From positions 1 to 64,000 of the forward strand of contig NZ_CP086106.1 in NCBI RefSeq assembly GCF_016765655.2: a DNA stretch of 64,000 nt. The letters are read 5' to 3'. Under the pieces are notes generated by a model. It was not told the origin of the DNA. It saw nothing but the letters and a program-made list of their open reading frames with translations, and did not search any database. The translations under genes were made by a program, and so were the position numbers. Positions 22,025 through 31,046 of the stretch are shown piece after piece (positions within the stretch are counted from its first letter, which is position 1; each line of letters begins with the position of its first letter). Source of the stretch: Skermanella mucosa (lineage in GTDB: Bacteria > Pseudomonadota > Alphaproteobacteria > Azospirillales > Azospirillaceae).

Positions 22025-22951
22025 TTGCAGCGAACCAACCTGACGCAGGATACCATCCATCTGCCGGACGGCCGGCGGCTGGGCTACGCCGAGTATGGCG
22101 ATCCCGAAGCACCTCCCGTCATCTATTGCCACGGCTTCCCCAGCTGCCGGCTGGAACCGGGCATGGTCGAGATCTCGGGCATCCGGCTCGTGGCGCTGGA
22201 CCGCCCGGGCTATGGCCTGTCCGATCCCAAACCGGGCCGCCGGCTGGTGGACTGGCCGGCCGACGTGGCCGCCGCCGCCGATGCCCTCGGGATCGAACGT
22301 TTCGCGGTGGCCGGCGTCTCGGGCGGGGCGCCCTATGCCGCCGCCTGCGCGGCGCTGCTCCGCGGCCGTGTCACGGGACTGGCGCTGATCTGCGGCATAG
22401 CGCCGCCGAACATGGGATGGGAAGCCGGCGGCGCCGCGGCGCAGCTGATGATCCTCGACCGGCTGCCCGGCTCGGCGGCGCTGGCCGCCGCCCTGGGGCG
22501 CCGCCTCGTCCTCGGCCTTCGGTCGGCCTCGCTGCTGCGGACGCTGCTTCGGTTCGGACGGCTGCCGGATGCCGACCGCCGCGTCCTGGCCGGCCGGGTC
22601 GGCATCCATGTGCTGGACAGCTTCCGGGAAGCGCTGCGGAACGGCCCGCAGGGCGCCCTCGACGACGCGCGCATCTTCGCCCAGCCCTGGGATTTCACGG
22701 TGGAGGACATCTCGGTGCCGACGGTGATCTGGCACGGCGACTTGGACAATCAGGTACCCGTGGCGGCGGCCGAAGTGTACGCAAGGCTGATTTCCCACGC
22801 GCAACTGTGTATCAAAGATGGCGAAGGTCATTTTTCACTGGTCGTTCAATATAACCGCAAGATCATCACCTCTCTTTTTGCCATTGCGGAAAGGTACGTG
22901 CTGACCGATGTTACATCTGCGGCTCGCACATTTCCGCCTGCGGGAGGATGA
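22025..22951 (+). CDS. Alpha/beta hydrolase
   Basis: The protein has 308 residues from a TTG at 22025; the frame is open further upstream but the conserved part begins at LTQDTIHLPDGRRLGYAEYG. The alpha/beta-hydrolase fold is indicated by the oxyanion motif CHGFPSCRLEP near residue 40, the nucleophile elbow AGVSGGAPYA (Ser in GVSGG) near 100, the acid region WHGDLDNQVPVAAAE, and the catalytic His in DGEGHFSL near 270. The substrate is unknown; hydrolases with this HGFPS motif are usually esterase-like. Codon use is less GC-biased at the very end of the gene. A phospholipid methyltransferase gene follows. Confidence 0.88.
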   Translation: MQRTNLTQDTIHLPDGRRLGYAEYGDPEAPPVIYCHGFPSCRLEPGMVEISGIRLVALDRPGYGLSDPKPGRRLVDWPADVAAAADALGIERFAVAGVSGGAPYAAACAALLRGRVTGLALICGIAPPNMGWEAGGAAAQLMILDRLPGSAALAAALGRRLVLGLRSASLLRTLLRFGRLPDADRRVLAGRVGIHVLDSFREALRNGPQGALDDARIFAQPWDFTVEDISVPTVIWHGDLDNQVPVAAAEVYARLISHAQLCIKDGEGHFSLVVQYNRKIITSLFAIAERYVLTDVTSAARTFPPAGG

Positions 22952-22993
22952 GCCGGAAAAACCCGTCTGGTTTCTCAACGACAGAACAAGAAC

Positions 22994-23653
22994 ATGCACA
23001 TAGATACCGTACGCGCTGCCTACCGCCGTTATGCCGGCGTCTACGACCTCGTCTTTGGCAAGAGCTTCGAGGCGGGGCGCCAGCAGACTCTCGACCGGAT
23101 CAACGCGCGCAAGAAGCTCCGCATCCTCGAGGTCGGGGTCGGCACCGGCCTGTCCCTGCCGGACTACAATCCCGACCACACGATCGTCGGCATCGACGCG
23201 TCGGAGGAGATGCTGAACATCGCGCGCGAGCGGGTCGCCAAGAAGGGGATCCGGAACGTCGAGAGCCTGGTCGAGATGGACGCCCAGAACATGACGTTCG
23301 AGGACCAAAGCTTCGACGTGGTCGTCGCGATGTATGTGATGACCGTGGTGGAGGACCCGCAGGCCGTGATGAACGAGCTGAAGCGGGTGTGCAAGCCGGG
23401 CGGCGACATCTACATCGTCAACCACTTCTCGGCGGAGAAGGCCGGCCTGCGGCTGAAGTTCGAACGCATGATCGCCAACTTCGCCGAGCTGCTGGGCTGG
23501 CACGCCGACATGCCCATGTCGCCGCTGCTGTCCAATGCCGGGATCGAGATCGTGACGATCGCCAAGCTGCCGCCGTTCGGCATGTTCACCATGGTCCACT
23601 GCCGGAACAGCGACAACTCGGGCGGCGCGATGCTCCAGGCGGTCGGGACCTGA
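22994..23653 (+). CDS. pmtA: Phosphatidylethanolamine N-methyltransferase (PmtA type)
   Basis: This SAM-dependent enzyme methylates phosphatidylethanolamine stepwise to phosphatidylcholine at the inner membrane. The 219-residue protein has motif I LEVGVGTGLSLPDY near residue 38, GIDASEEMLNIARERV, and FDVVVAMYVMTVVEDP near 103. KPGGDIYIVNHFS and a terminal LPPFGMFTMVHC follow. The VAMYVMTVV and VNHFS segments are the signature of the Rhodobacter-type Pmt family rather than UbiE. Phosphatidylcholine is common in alphaproteobacteria. The ATG lies 43 bp after the hydrolase stop, so co-transcription is possible. Confidence 0.92.
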   Translation: MHIDTVRAAYRRYAGVYDLVFGKSFEAGRQQTLDRINARKKLRILEVGVGTGLSLPDYNPDHTIVGIDASEEMLNIARERVAKKGIRNVESLVEMDAQNMTFEDQSFDVVVAMYVMTVVEDPQAVMNELKRVCKPGGDIYIVNHFSAEKAGLRLKFERMIANFAELLGWHADMPMSPLLSNAGIEIVTIAKLPPFGMFTMVHCRNSDNSGGAMLQAVGT

Positions 23654-23746
23654 CCGTTCACGCCCCGGCGGTTCAGGCCCTCCCGCCGACCCGGTCGCTT
23701 GGCCGGGCCGGCAGGCGGACCGGAACCGCCGCGCACGTTACTGTTA

Positions 23747-23905
23747 CTACTGGGCCGCGACCAGCAGGATCACCATGTTCACCGCGGCGGCGGCCACCAT
23801 GGTCGGCACCAGCCAGGTCGGGTGGGTGATGAACAGGGCGATGATGACCAGCAGGCCGACCAGGGCGAGCACGCCGGCGGCCAGGGGCTTCAGATAGACG
23901 TCCAT
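23747..23905 (-). CDS. Small two-span membrane protein (52 residues)
   Basis: The minus-strand frame from ATG at 23905 to TAG at 23747 encodes 52 residues starting MDVYLKPLAAGVLALVG. Two hydrophobic helices (about residues 8-27 and 32-51) are joined by THPTW. A GGAGATCCTGG ribosome-like site precedes the ATG. Nothing else fits this gap between pmtA and the next plus-strand gene. No family is recognised; similar mini-proteins are common next to membrane-lipid genes. Confidence 0.7.
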   Translation of the reverse strand: MDVYLKPLAAGVLALVGLLVIIALFITHPTWLVPTMVAAAAVNMVILLVAAQ

Positions 23906-24122
23906 TCCAGGATCTCCGTTACGGGGCAGGGGGTGCGCATGTGGGCTTGTGCGAAAGCTACACGATGCGGCCGCGCGCGGCTGTTCAAACCATGCCCCGG
24001 GCTGTGCGGCCTGTTGTCACAAGATTGACGGATTTCCGCCGGATCGCCTCCGCCGGAACCGTCGCCATCGGCGGCGGTTGATCCAGGATTACCAACGGAC
24101 CTGACTGGAAGGAGCCGATGCC

Positions 24123-24779
24123 ATGGAAGAGGCGCACCTGGTCGCTCTCTACACCCGATTCGAGACCGCCCTGCGCGTGATGGACGAGCTGGGCGCCGAA
24201 GGCTTCGGCGACGGCGCGGTCAATGTCCTGTCGCCCCACGCCGCCGGCCGGCACGGCACCGCGACCGCCGGGGACGTCCCTGCGGACCGTCCCGGACGCC
24301 ATGACGTGAACGACTCCGACATCGGCCCGCTGGTCGTGATCGGCCCCTTGGCGGAACAGCTCAGGGGCAGGGAACTCATCCAGGTCCTGCGCGACCGGGG
24401 AATCCCGGTCGAGGTCGCGCAGCGCGCCGCGGAAGCGTTGCGCCGCGGCGGCTCGATCGTGGTGGTCGATACCGCCGCCTCCGGCCATGACCGGGCGCTC
24501 GCCGTGATCGACCGTCATCAGCCCGGCGGGCTGGAGACCCTGGGGACCGCCTATCTCGAGCCCGGTTGGAGCCGAGCCGACGAGGTCGCCGGGGCCGAAG
24601 GCGTGCTCGAGATCTCGGAGGACCGGCTGAACGTCAAGAAGCCGGGCGAGGATGCATCGGAATTCCGGTCCCTGGCGCCCGGATCGGAGGAACTGCGGGC
24701 GGAGAAATCCGGTGGCCGGAGTTCCGAGGCCGGAAGCGGTGAACTGCACGGCAGCCAGCCGGCGGGTCCGGACCGCTGA
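24123..24779 (+). CDS. Conserved hypothetical protein with YflT/GSP17M-like N-terminus
   Basis: The protein has 218 residues. The N-terminal part (LVALYTRFETALRVMDELGAEGF) and the later GPLAEQLRGRELIQVLRDRGIP...RRGGSIVVVDTA have the alternating helix-strand order of general-stress proteins related to YflT/GSP17M. The C-terminal 60 residues are hydrophilic and low in complexity (EGVLEISEDRLNVKKPGEDAS, then Gly/Ser-rich). AAGGAGCC precedes the ATG at a suitable distance. A stress role is only a suggestion. It is followed by a long hairpin. Confidence 0.65.
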   Translation: MEEAHLVALYTRFETALRVMDELGAEGFGDGAVNVLSPHAAGRHGTATAGDVPADRPGRHDVNDSDIGPLVVIGPLAEQLRGRELIQVLRDRGIPVEVAQRAAEALRRGGSIVVVDTAASGHDRALAVIDRHQPGGLETLGTAYLEPGWSRADEVAGAEGVLEISEDRLNVKKPGEDASEFRSLAPGSEELRAEKSGGRSSEAGSGELHGSQPAGPDR

Positions 24780-24797
24780 ACGGGGTCCCGAAAGCAA

Positions 24798-24830
24798 GAA
24801 CCCCCGCATGCTCGAGGGCAGCGGGGGTTC
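24798..24830. terminator. Terminator-like hairpin after the 24123-24779 gene
   Basis: GAACCCCCGC (24798-24807) pairs perfectly with GCGGGGGTTC (24821-24830) across a 13-nt loop. It lies 18 bp after the stop codon. There is no strong T-run next to it, so efficiency is uncertain. Confidence 0.7.
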
Positions 24831-25183
24831 GATAACGGTTAAGACGTTACCACATTCCGGTGCAATACCGGATTAATTTTGGTAGCATGTGAAGTGCCGT
24901 ATCGACGGCAAGCTCATGTAATCGCCGGCGGACTCATGGATTTTACTCACCCTCCAATCAATCGGCCATTGGCCTATCTTCTGGATTCTGGCCGGAGAAC
25001 CGACCACGGAGAAGTTTATCCTGATCTGACGACCTCCTCGTTCTTGCTACATCTTTATGATGTGCCTTTGTCATCAAGCTGTCAAGCGGTCGCCAACACC
25101 GAAAAATGCACGCCTCGCGAAAAAAAATGAAAATCGGCTCTGGACAATGGCTCCGCGGGATCGTAGATACGCGTCCCCACGAC
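24831..25183. other. Gene-poor, AT-richer stretch before tRNA-Asp
   Basis: This stretch is noticeably AT-richer than its surroundings, with no convincing gene. A short open frame from 24879 to 25130 lacks family features and ends in a Lys-rich nonsense-like tail. The final 100 bases contain runs such as CGAAAAAAAATGAAAATC and may include the promoter region of the tRNA gene, but I cannot point to a clear -35/-10 pair. Confidence 0.6.
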
Positions 25184-25260
<77 letters not shown>

Positions 25261-25267
25261 TTTTCCT

Positions 25268-25313
25268 CCAGTGATGGTCTTCCAGCGGGAAGACCACTGG
25301 CTAGGTTTTTTTC
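25268..25313 (+). terminator. Rho-independent terminator of tRNA-Asp
   Basis: A strong stem, TGGTCTTCC (25275-25283) with GGAAGACCA (25288-25296), is extended by CCAG/CTGG with a small bulge. CTAGGTTTTTTTCC with seven Ts follows. It lies 8 bp after the tRNA 3' end. Confidence 0.9.
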
Positions 25314-25497
25314 CAAGTAGCGAAAATCCAAAGTGGTATACCGCAAGTCTATGGACTGCTGCGCGGGTCCCAGGCGCTCGTCCGTCTGCTAGCCTGACGA
25401 GGCGCGCTCTCCATGGTGGAAAGCCGTGGCGGGGGCCATTCCCGCCCAGGGATCCCTGGACCAGGGGCAGCATCAGGTATCTTCGTGTTCCGTCTCA

Positions 25498-26349
25498 ATG
25501 AACGAAAATAGTATCCCGGCCGTGCGCGCGTCCGCGACGGCCGAGGCGGCTTCGGAATTCCCCACGTTCCGGCCGCTCGACTTGGCACGGCCCGCGCCGC
25601 GAGCGGACCAGCCGCACAGCCCTGCGGTCTCCCGGCGCTCCATGCAGGATGTCCTGGAGGATCTGCGGGCGCAGGCTGAAACCGTGCCGCGTGCCAGGGC
25701 TGCGGAGAGTCGCGATGCGCCTCCGGATCTGCCGGAACGGGCGGCGCCCGGAAGAATGCGCATTCCGCCGACTCCGCGCCGCGGCCGGATCCTGCCACTG
25801 GTCACCGGCATCACCCTGGCCGTCGCGACGACCGCGTTCATCGCCCCCGTGCCCAGGCACGGCGTGCCGACGGTGCATGTCTCCGATGATCCGAACACCG
25901 TCGTGGTCAGTTCGGTCGTTCCGGAACCGGCGGCCAGCATGGGGGCATCCGAGCCGGCGGCGGTCATGGTGGCCGAACTGGAAGACGAGCAGCCTCGTGC
26001 CGACGACTCCACGACCGACCCGCTGCCCGAACCCGAACCACTGTCCGAACCGCTGCCACAAACGCGGATTCCGGCGATGGCCGAGGACGCCCTGCTGGAC
26101 CGGGGCGACCGCCTGATGGCGTTGGGAGACATCGCCTCGGCCCGGCTGCTGTTCGAGACGGCGGCATCCCAGGGCAGTGCTCGGGGCGCGCTGGCGGTCG
26201 GCCGGACGTTGGACCCGGCCTATCTCGGCTCGATCGGCGCCCGGGGCGTCGCCGGCGATCCGGAGGCCGCCGCCCTCTGGTACCGCCGGGCGGCCGACCT
26301 GGGAGAAACCTCGGCCGCCGCCCTGCTGGAGTCGCAAGGCCGGCGCTGA
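25498..26349 (+). CDS. Membrane-anchored Sel1/TPR-like protein
   Basis: The protein has 283 residues from ATG 25498. It has a long disordered, Pro/Ala/Arg-rich N-terminal part, one membrane span (ILPLVTGITLAVATTAFIAPV, about residues 100-120), and an acidic Pro-rich linker (PLPEPEPLSEPLPQ). The C-terminus carries a Sel1-like repeat: DRGDRLMALGDIASARLLFETAAS, GSARGALAVGRTLDPAYLG, then AAALWYRRAADLGETSAAALL. Sel1 repeats mediate protein contacts. The topology suggests a periplasmic C-terminus. The partner is unknown. The gene converges with the DUF445 gene, six bases apart. Confidence 0.85.
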   Translation: MNENSIPAVRASATAEAASEFPTFRPLDLARPAPRADQPHSPAVSRRSMQDVLEDLRAQAETVPRARAAESRDAPPDLPERAAPGRMRIPPTPRRGRILPLVTGITLAVATTAFIAPVPRHGVPTVHVSDDPNTVVVSSVVPEPAASMGASEPAAVMVAELEDEQPRADDSTTDPLPEPEPLSEPLPQTRIPAMAEDALLDRGDRLMALGDIASARLLFETAASQGSARGALAVGRTLDPAYLGSIGARGVAGDPEAAALWYRRAADLGETSAAALLESQGRR

Positions 26350-26355
26350 CCGGCG

Positions 26356-27618
26356 TCACTCGATCAGCCGGGTCACCAGGAACAGGGTGGAGCCGACCAG
26401 GGCCGCGACGATGGTGCCGGAGATGCGGACATATTGCAGATCGCTGCCGACCGCCGTCTCGATCCGGTCCGACACCGTCCGGGCGTCCCAGCCGTGGACC
26501 ACCTCGGCGATGAAGCGGCCGATGCCGCGCCGCCAGGGCGAGATCAGGTCCAGCGCCAGCCGCTCGGCCGAGGCGTTGAGGCGGGCCCGCATCGCGGGGT
26601 CCGACTCCAGCGCCGACCCCAGCGATTTCAGGCCGGTGACCAGCGCCTCGCGCGTCCGGCCCTGGGGCCGTTCCAGGTCGTCCAGAGTGATCCGGCGCAC
26701 CTCGTCCCACAACCCGGCGAGCCAGGCCTGGATTTCCGGCTGGTCGAGCAGCCGGGCCTTGGCCGCCTCGACCTGGGCGCGGGTGTCGGCGTCGTCCTGG
26801 AGGTCGCGGGCCAGATCCTCGATCGCCAGCTCCATGCGGATGCGCATCGGCGAGGCCGGGTCGAGCAGCTCCTTCAGGTAGTCGTGCGCCCCGCTGCCCA
26901 GGGAGCGGGCGACCCGCCGGTCGATCGCCTTGGGGATCCACCAGCCGCTGCGCTGGCCGACCATCGCCTCCAGCCGGCCCTGGTTGCGGTCGATCAGGTC
27001 GAGCGCCCAGGCTACCGCGCGTTCCAGCAGGGGCTGGTGCTGGCCGCTGGCGACCAGCACGCCCAGCACCTTGCCGATCAGCGGCGCAACTTCGGTCCCG
27101 CGCAGCTGCTCGCCCAGCGCCCGGCCGAAGAAGTCTCGCAACTCGCGGTCCTCGATCGACCGGATCACCCCGGGCAGGGTCGCGACCAGACGGGCGGCCA
27201 GCGCCTCCGCCGTGCCCGGCGCGTTCAGCCAGCGCACCAGCCGCGCCGCCGGATCGACCGAGCGGAGCTTCGCCACCACCAGCGACGGCTCCAGGAAGTT
27301 GCGTTCGACGAAGCTGCCGAGCCCGTCGCCTATGCGGTCCTTGCTGGACGGGATGATCGCGGTATGCGGGATCGGCAGGCCCAGGGGCCGGCGGAACAGC
27401 GCGGTCACCGCGAACCAGTCCGCCAGCGCGCCGACGATCGCCGCCTCCGACGCGGCGCGCAGCAGCAGGATCCAGAATCCCGGCTCCGGCACGAAGCGCA
27501 GGGCCACGAACAGGCTGGCCGCGAACAGCAGGAGCCCGGTGGCCAGCCTCCTGTTGCGCCGGAGCAGGCGGCGCTGCGCCGCCTCGTGGTCCGTATCGGT
27601 ATCCAGTCGGTCGATCAA
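26356..27618 (-). CDS. DUF445 family membrane protein
   Basis: The protein has 420 residues from a TTG at 27618, picked because GGAGG lies just upstream; a TTG at 27642 is possible but lacks a ribosome site. An N-terminal span ([19 protein letters not shown]) precedes the family hallmark [32 protein letters not shown]-like segment near residue 60. A long alpha-helical middle follows. A final C-terminal span ([19 protein letters not shown]) anchors the tail. Members (YjiN/YheB-like) are conserved inner-membrane proteins with no settled function. It is probably transcribed separately from the acyl-CoA synthetase gene just upstream of it. Confidence 0.9.
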   Translation of the reverse strand: [420 protein letters not shown]

Positions 27619-27681
27619 TTTGCCTCCGCGTCGGCTCTCCAACGCGGAGGGCGGAGGGAGGTTCCCCGGGGGAGCGGCCGG

Positions 27682-30381
27682 TCAGGCGTCGCCGGATGGC
27701 TCGGTCAGGGAAATACGGACCTCCACCACGCCCGGCTCTTCGCGGTTCTCACGCCGGGTGAAGCCCAGCTCGTGGCACATCGCCAGCATGGTGGTGTTCT
27801 CGCGCAGCACCTCGCCGAACACCTCGCCGATGCCGCGGGAACGGGCATACTCGATGATCTGGGTCATCAGGACATAGCCCAGGCCCTTGCCCTTCATGTC
27901 GCTGCGGACCATCACGGCGTATTCGGCCTTCTGGTTGTCCGGATCGGCGGCGATGCGGACGATGCCGTAGAGCTCGTCCTGGCCGTCGGCCATCTGGGCC
28001 ACGGCGACCAGGGCCATCTCGCGGTCGTAGTCAATCTGGGTCAGCTTGGCGGCCATCTGGTGCGACAGGCGCTTCATCGGCGCGAAGAAGCGCAGGCGGA
28101 TGTCCTCCGGGGTCATGCGCTCGAACATCCGGTGGATGATCGGCTCGTCCTCGGGCCGGATCGGGCGCAGCAGGAACTCGCGCCCGTCGTTGAGCTTGAC
28201 CCGCTTCTCCAGCTTCTTCGGGTAGGGCCGGATCGCGAGCCGCCGGGATCCCGGGACGAGGGCGGGCACCGCCACCTTGATGCGGGCGTCGAGCGCCAGC
28301 ACGCCGGTGTCGTCGGCCAGCAGCGGGTTGATGTCCAGCTCGACGATCTCGGCGATATCGGTGATCAGCTGGCTGACCTTGATCAGGGTCAGCGCCACCT
28401 GGTCGTTCGCGGCGGGCGGCCGGTCGCGGTAGCCCTGGAGCAGCTTCCAGACCCTGGTCCGGGACATCATCTCGCGCGCAAGGTTGGTATTGAGCGGCGG
28501 CAGTCCCAGCGCCTTGTCCTGGACCACCTCGACCGAGGTGCCGCCCTGGCCGAACAGCAGCACCGGCCCGAACAGCGGGTCGTCGGCGACGCCGACGATC
28601 AGCTCGTGGGCGCCGGGCTTGCTCGCCATGGCCTGGACGGTGAAGCCCTCGATGTCGGCATCGGGCCGCAGTGCCCGGACCCGCTCCAGCATGGCGACGG
28701 CCTTGGCGCGGACTTCCTCCGGCGTCTTGATGTGGAGCTGGACGCCGCCGATGTCGGACTTGTGGATGATATCCACGGACAGGATCTTGAGGGCCACCGG
28801 CTTGCCGATGCGGCGCGCGGCCTCGGCCGCCTCGTCCGGCGTGCCGGCCTTCAGCGTCTCGACCACCGGGATGCCGTAGGCTTCCAGGACATGCTTGGCC
28901 TCGAACTCGCTGAGCCAGCCCCTGCCGTCGGCGATCGCCGCGTCGATCACGGCGCGTGCGGCCTTCTCGTCCACCTGGAACTGCTCGGGCGTGCTGACCG
29001 GAGTCTCCATCAGCAGTTCCTGGTTCTTGCGGTAGCGCACTAGGTGCATGAAGGCGCGGACGGCCTTGCTCGGCGTCTCGTAGGTCGGGATCCGGTTGGC
29101 GGCGAACAGGTGCCGCGCCTCCTGCGCGGAGGAGTCGCCGAGCCAGCTCGTCAGGACCGGATGCTTGCGGCCCTTCAGGGCATCCACCACGGCCCGCGCC
29201 GACTCGGCGCCGTCCGCGACCGCGACCGGGCAGTTGATAACCAGGATGGCGTCATGGTTGCGGTCGCCGACCAGCGCCGCGAGGGTGTCGGCATAGCGCT
29301 TGCCCGAGGCGTCCCCGATGATGTCGATCGGGTTGCCGCGGCTCCAGGTCGGCGGCAGGACGGCGTTCAGCTTCGCCATCACGCTCTCGTCCAATCCGGC
29401 GAGGCAGCCGCCTTCCTCGATCAAGGTGTCGGTCGCCATCACGCCGATGCCGCCGCCGTTGGTCACGATCGCCAGCCGGTCGCCGGTGATCTGCACGCCC
29501 ATGGCGAGCGTCTCGACGGCGTCGAACAGCTCGTCCAGCTCGACCACGCGCAGCATGCCGGCGCGCCGGAAGGCCGCGTCGTAGACGTCGTCATGGCCGG
29601 CCAGCGCCCCGGTGTGGGAGCTGGCGGCCTTCGCCGCCTCGTCGGTGCGGCCCGAGCGGATCACGATGACCGGCTTCTGGCGCGCCGCGGCACGGGCCGC
29701 CGACATGAACTTGCGGGCGTGGGTGATCGCCTCGACATAGAGGCAGATGGCGCGGGTGTTGTAGTCGGCCGCCATGTAGTCGAGCAGGTCGCCGAAATCC
29801 ACGTCGGCCATGCCGCCCAGGGAGATCAGGTGGCTGAAGCCGACATTTCGGCTGGTCGCCCAGTCCGCGATGGAGGTCACGACGGCGCCGGACTGGGCGA
29901 TCAGCGCGATGTCGCCCTTGATGGGATTCACGTGGGCGAAGCTGGCGTTGATGCCGCGCCCGGGCACCATGACGCCCAGGCAGTTCGGCCCGGCGATCCG
30001 CATCAGGTGGGGGCGCGCTGCGTCCAGGACGCGCTGCTGGAGGGCCTTGCCCTCCGGTCCCAGCTCGCCGAAGCCGGCGGTGATGACGATCGCCGCCTTG
30101 GTGCCGCGCTCGCCCAGCCGGCGGACCAGGTCGGGGACCGTGTCGGGCGGGGTGCAGATCACCGCGAGGTCCGGGGTGATCGGCAACGATTCGACCGTGG
30201 GATAGCACAGCACGCCCTCGATCGACCGCTCGTGCGGGTTGACCGGCATCACCGGCCCGTCGAAACCGGCGTTGAACAGGTTTCGGGCCACGACCGCGCC
30301 GATGGATTTCGGCTGGCGGCTGGCGCCGATCAGGGCGATCGACGTGGGCTTCAGCAGGGCTTCGAGATTGCGAACGGTCAT
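27682..30381 (-). CDS. Acyl-CoA synthetase (NDP-forming)-GNAT acetyltransferase fusion (Pat/YfiQ-like)
   Basis: The protein has 899 residues from ATG 30381. The first 690 residues are an ADP-forming acetyl-CoA-synthetase-like module: a CoA-binding start (LLKPTSIALIGASRQPKSIG), AQSGAVVTSIADWA, SHTGALAGHDDVYDAAFRRAG and an ATP-grasp segment (VALKILSVDIIHKSDIGGVQL). The last 170 residues are a GNAT domain with the acetyl-CoA loop RSDMKGKGLGYVLM. This is the layout of bacterial protein acetyltransferases that modify and switch off acetyl-CoA synthetase. The His that ADP-forming ligases phosphorylate could not be confirmed by eye. Enzyme versus regulator cannot be decided from sequence alone. Confidence 0.92.
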   Translation of the reverse strand: MTVRNLEALLKPTSIALIGASRQPKSIGAVVARNLFNAGFDGPVMPVNPHERSIEGVLCYPTVESLPITPDLAVICTPPDTVPDLVRRLGERGTKAAIVITAGFGELGPEGKALQQRVLDAARPHLMRIAGPNCLGVMVPGRGINASFAHVNPIKGDIALIAQSGAVVTSIADWATSRNVGFSHLISLGGMADVDFGDLLDYMAADYNTRAICLYVEAITHARKFMSAARAAARQKPVIVIRSGRTDEAAKAASSHTGALAGHDDVYDAAFRRAGMLRVVELDELFDAVETLAMGVQITGDRLAIVTNGGGIGVMATDTLIEEGGCLAGLDESVMAKLNAVLPPTWSRGNPIDIIGDASGKRYADTLAALVGDRNHDAILVINCPVAVADGAESARAVVDALKGRKHPVLTSWLGDSSAQEARHLFAANRIPTYETPSKAVRAFMHLVRYRKNQELLMETPVSTPEQFQVDEKAARAVIDAAIADGRGWLSEFEAKHVLEAYGIPVVETLKAGTPDEAAEAARRIGKPVALKILSVDIIHKSDIGGVQLHIKTPEEVRAKAVAMLERVRALRPDADIEGFTVQAMASKPGAHELIVGVADDPLFGPVLLFGQGGTSVEVVQDKALGLPPLNTNLAREMMSRTRVWKLLQGYRDRPPAANDQVALTLIKVSQLITDIAEIVELDINPLLADDTGVLALDARIKVAVPALVPGSRRLAIRPYPKKLEKRVKLNDGREFLLRPIRPEDEPIIHRMFERMTPEDIRLRFFAPMKRLSHQMAAKLTQIDYDREMALVAVAQMADGQDELYGIVRIAADPDNQKAEYAVMVRSDMKGKGLGYVLMTQIIEYARSRGIGEVFGEVLRENTTMLAMCHELGFTRRENREEPGVVEVRISLTEPSGDA

Positions 30382-30521
30382 GGCCGGTCCCGGATCGTGA
30401 TCAAGCCATCCGGCCCCGGCGCCGACAACCGGCCGGCGGGACGGAGGTCTCTTTGATGCGGGGCACCATACCCGCGCGGGACCATCCCGACAATTCAAGG
30501 TTCCGGGGGGCGGGTGCGGTA

Positions 30522-31046
30522 TTACGCCCCAAGCAGCTCCCGGTAGAGGCCGGCGGTGGCTTCGTCGAAGCAGACGAACCGGACTTCGGCGATCCCGGGC
30601 AGGCCGGCCAGCGTGCCGACCACGGTATCGACCGCGATGCGCGCCGCGCGCCCGGGGGGAAAGCCGTAGATGCCGGTGCTGATGGCGGGAAAGGCGATGG
30701 TCGCGAGCCCGTGACCGTCCGCGAGCAGCAGGGCCGAACGGTAGCAGCCGGCGAGCGCCGCGTCCTCGCCCGCGGAACCGCCGCGCCAGACCGGCCCGAC
30801 GCAGTGGATCAGCCTCGACGCGGGAAGGCCGTAGGCGCCGCTGATCCGGCATTCGCCGGTGGGGCAGCCGCCGATTCCGTCCAGCTCCCGCTGGAGCTCG
30901 GGGCCGGCCGCCCGGTGGATCGCGCCGTCGACGCCGCCGCCGCGCTTGAGGGCGCTGTTGGCGGCGTTGACGATCGCATCCACCCGGCAGAGGGTGATAT
31001 CGCCCCGCAGGACGGTCACCCGGTCGATCGCCCGGGATCCGGTCAC
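30522..31046 (-). CDS. Macro-domain protein (O-acetyl-ADP-ribose deacetylase type)
   Basis: The protein has 174 residues from a GTG start. The macro fold is marked by LRGDITLCRVDAIVNAANSALKRGGGVDGAIHRAAG near residue 14 and the loop FPAISTGIYGFP near 120, the ADP-ribose-binding signatures of the YmdB/MacroD group. It would hydrolyse O-acetyl-ADP-ribose or remove mono-ADP-ribose from proteins. The GTG overlaps the ppa stop in a GTGA arrangement, so the two are co-translated. The adjacent acetyltransferase fusion makes an acetyl/NAD-metabolism neighbourhood possible. Confidence 0.93.
   Translation of the reverse strand: MTGSRAIDRVTVLRGDITLCRVDAIVNAANSALKRGGGVDGAIHRAAGPELQRELDGIGGCPTGECRISGAYGLPASRLIHCVGPVWRGGSAGEDAALAGCYRSALLLADGHGLATIAFPAISTGIYGFPPGRAARIAVDTVVGTLAGLPGIAEVRFVCFDEATAGLYRELLGA

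Noticed and set aside
24879-25130. 83-residue open frame before tRNA-Asp
   Set aside because: It has no ribosome site and no hydrophobic or conserved pattern, and the tail is a Lys-rich run from AT-rich DNA. I left it as intergenic.
26434-29043. 869-residue plus-strand open frame over DUF445 and the synthetase gene
   Set aside because: It is antisense to two convincing genes and encodes no family pattern, only Arg/Gln/His-rich sequence.
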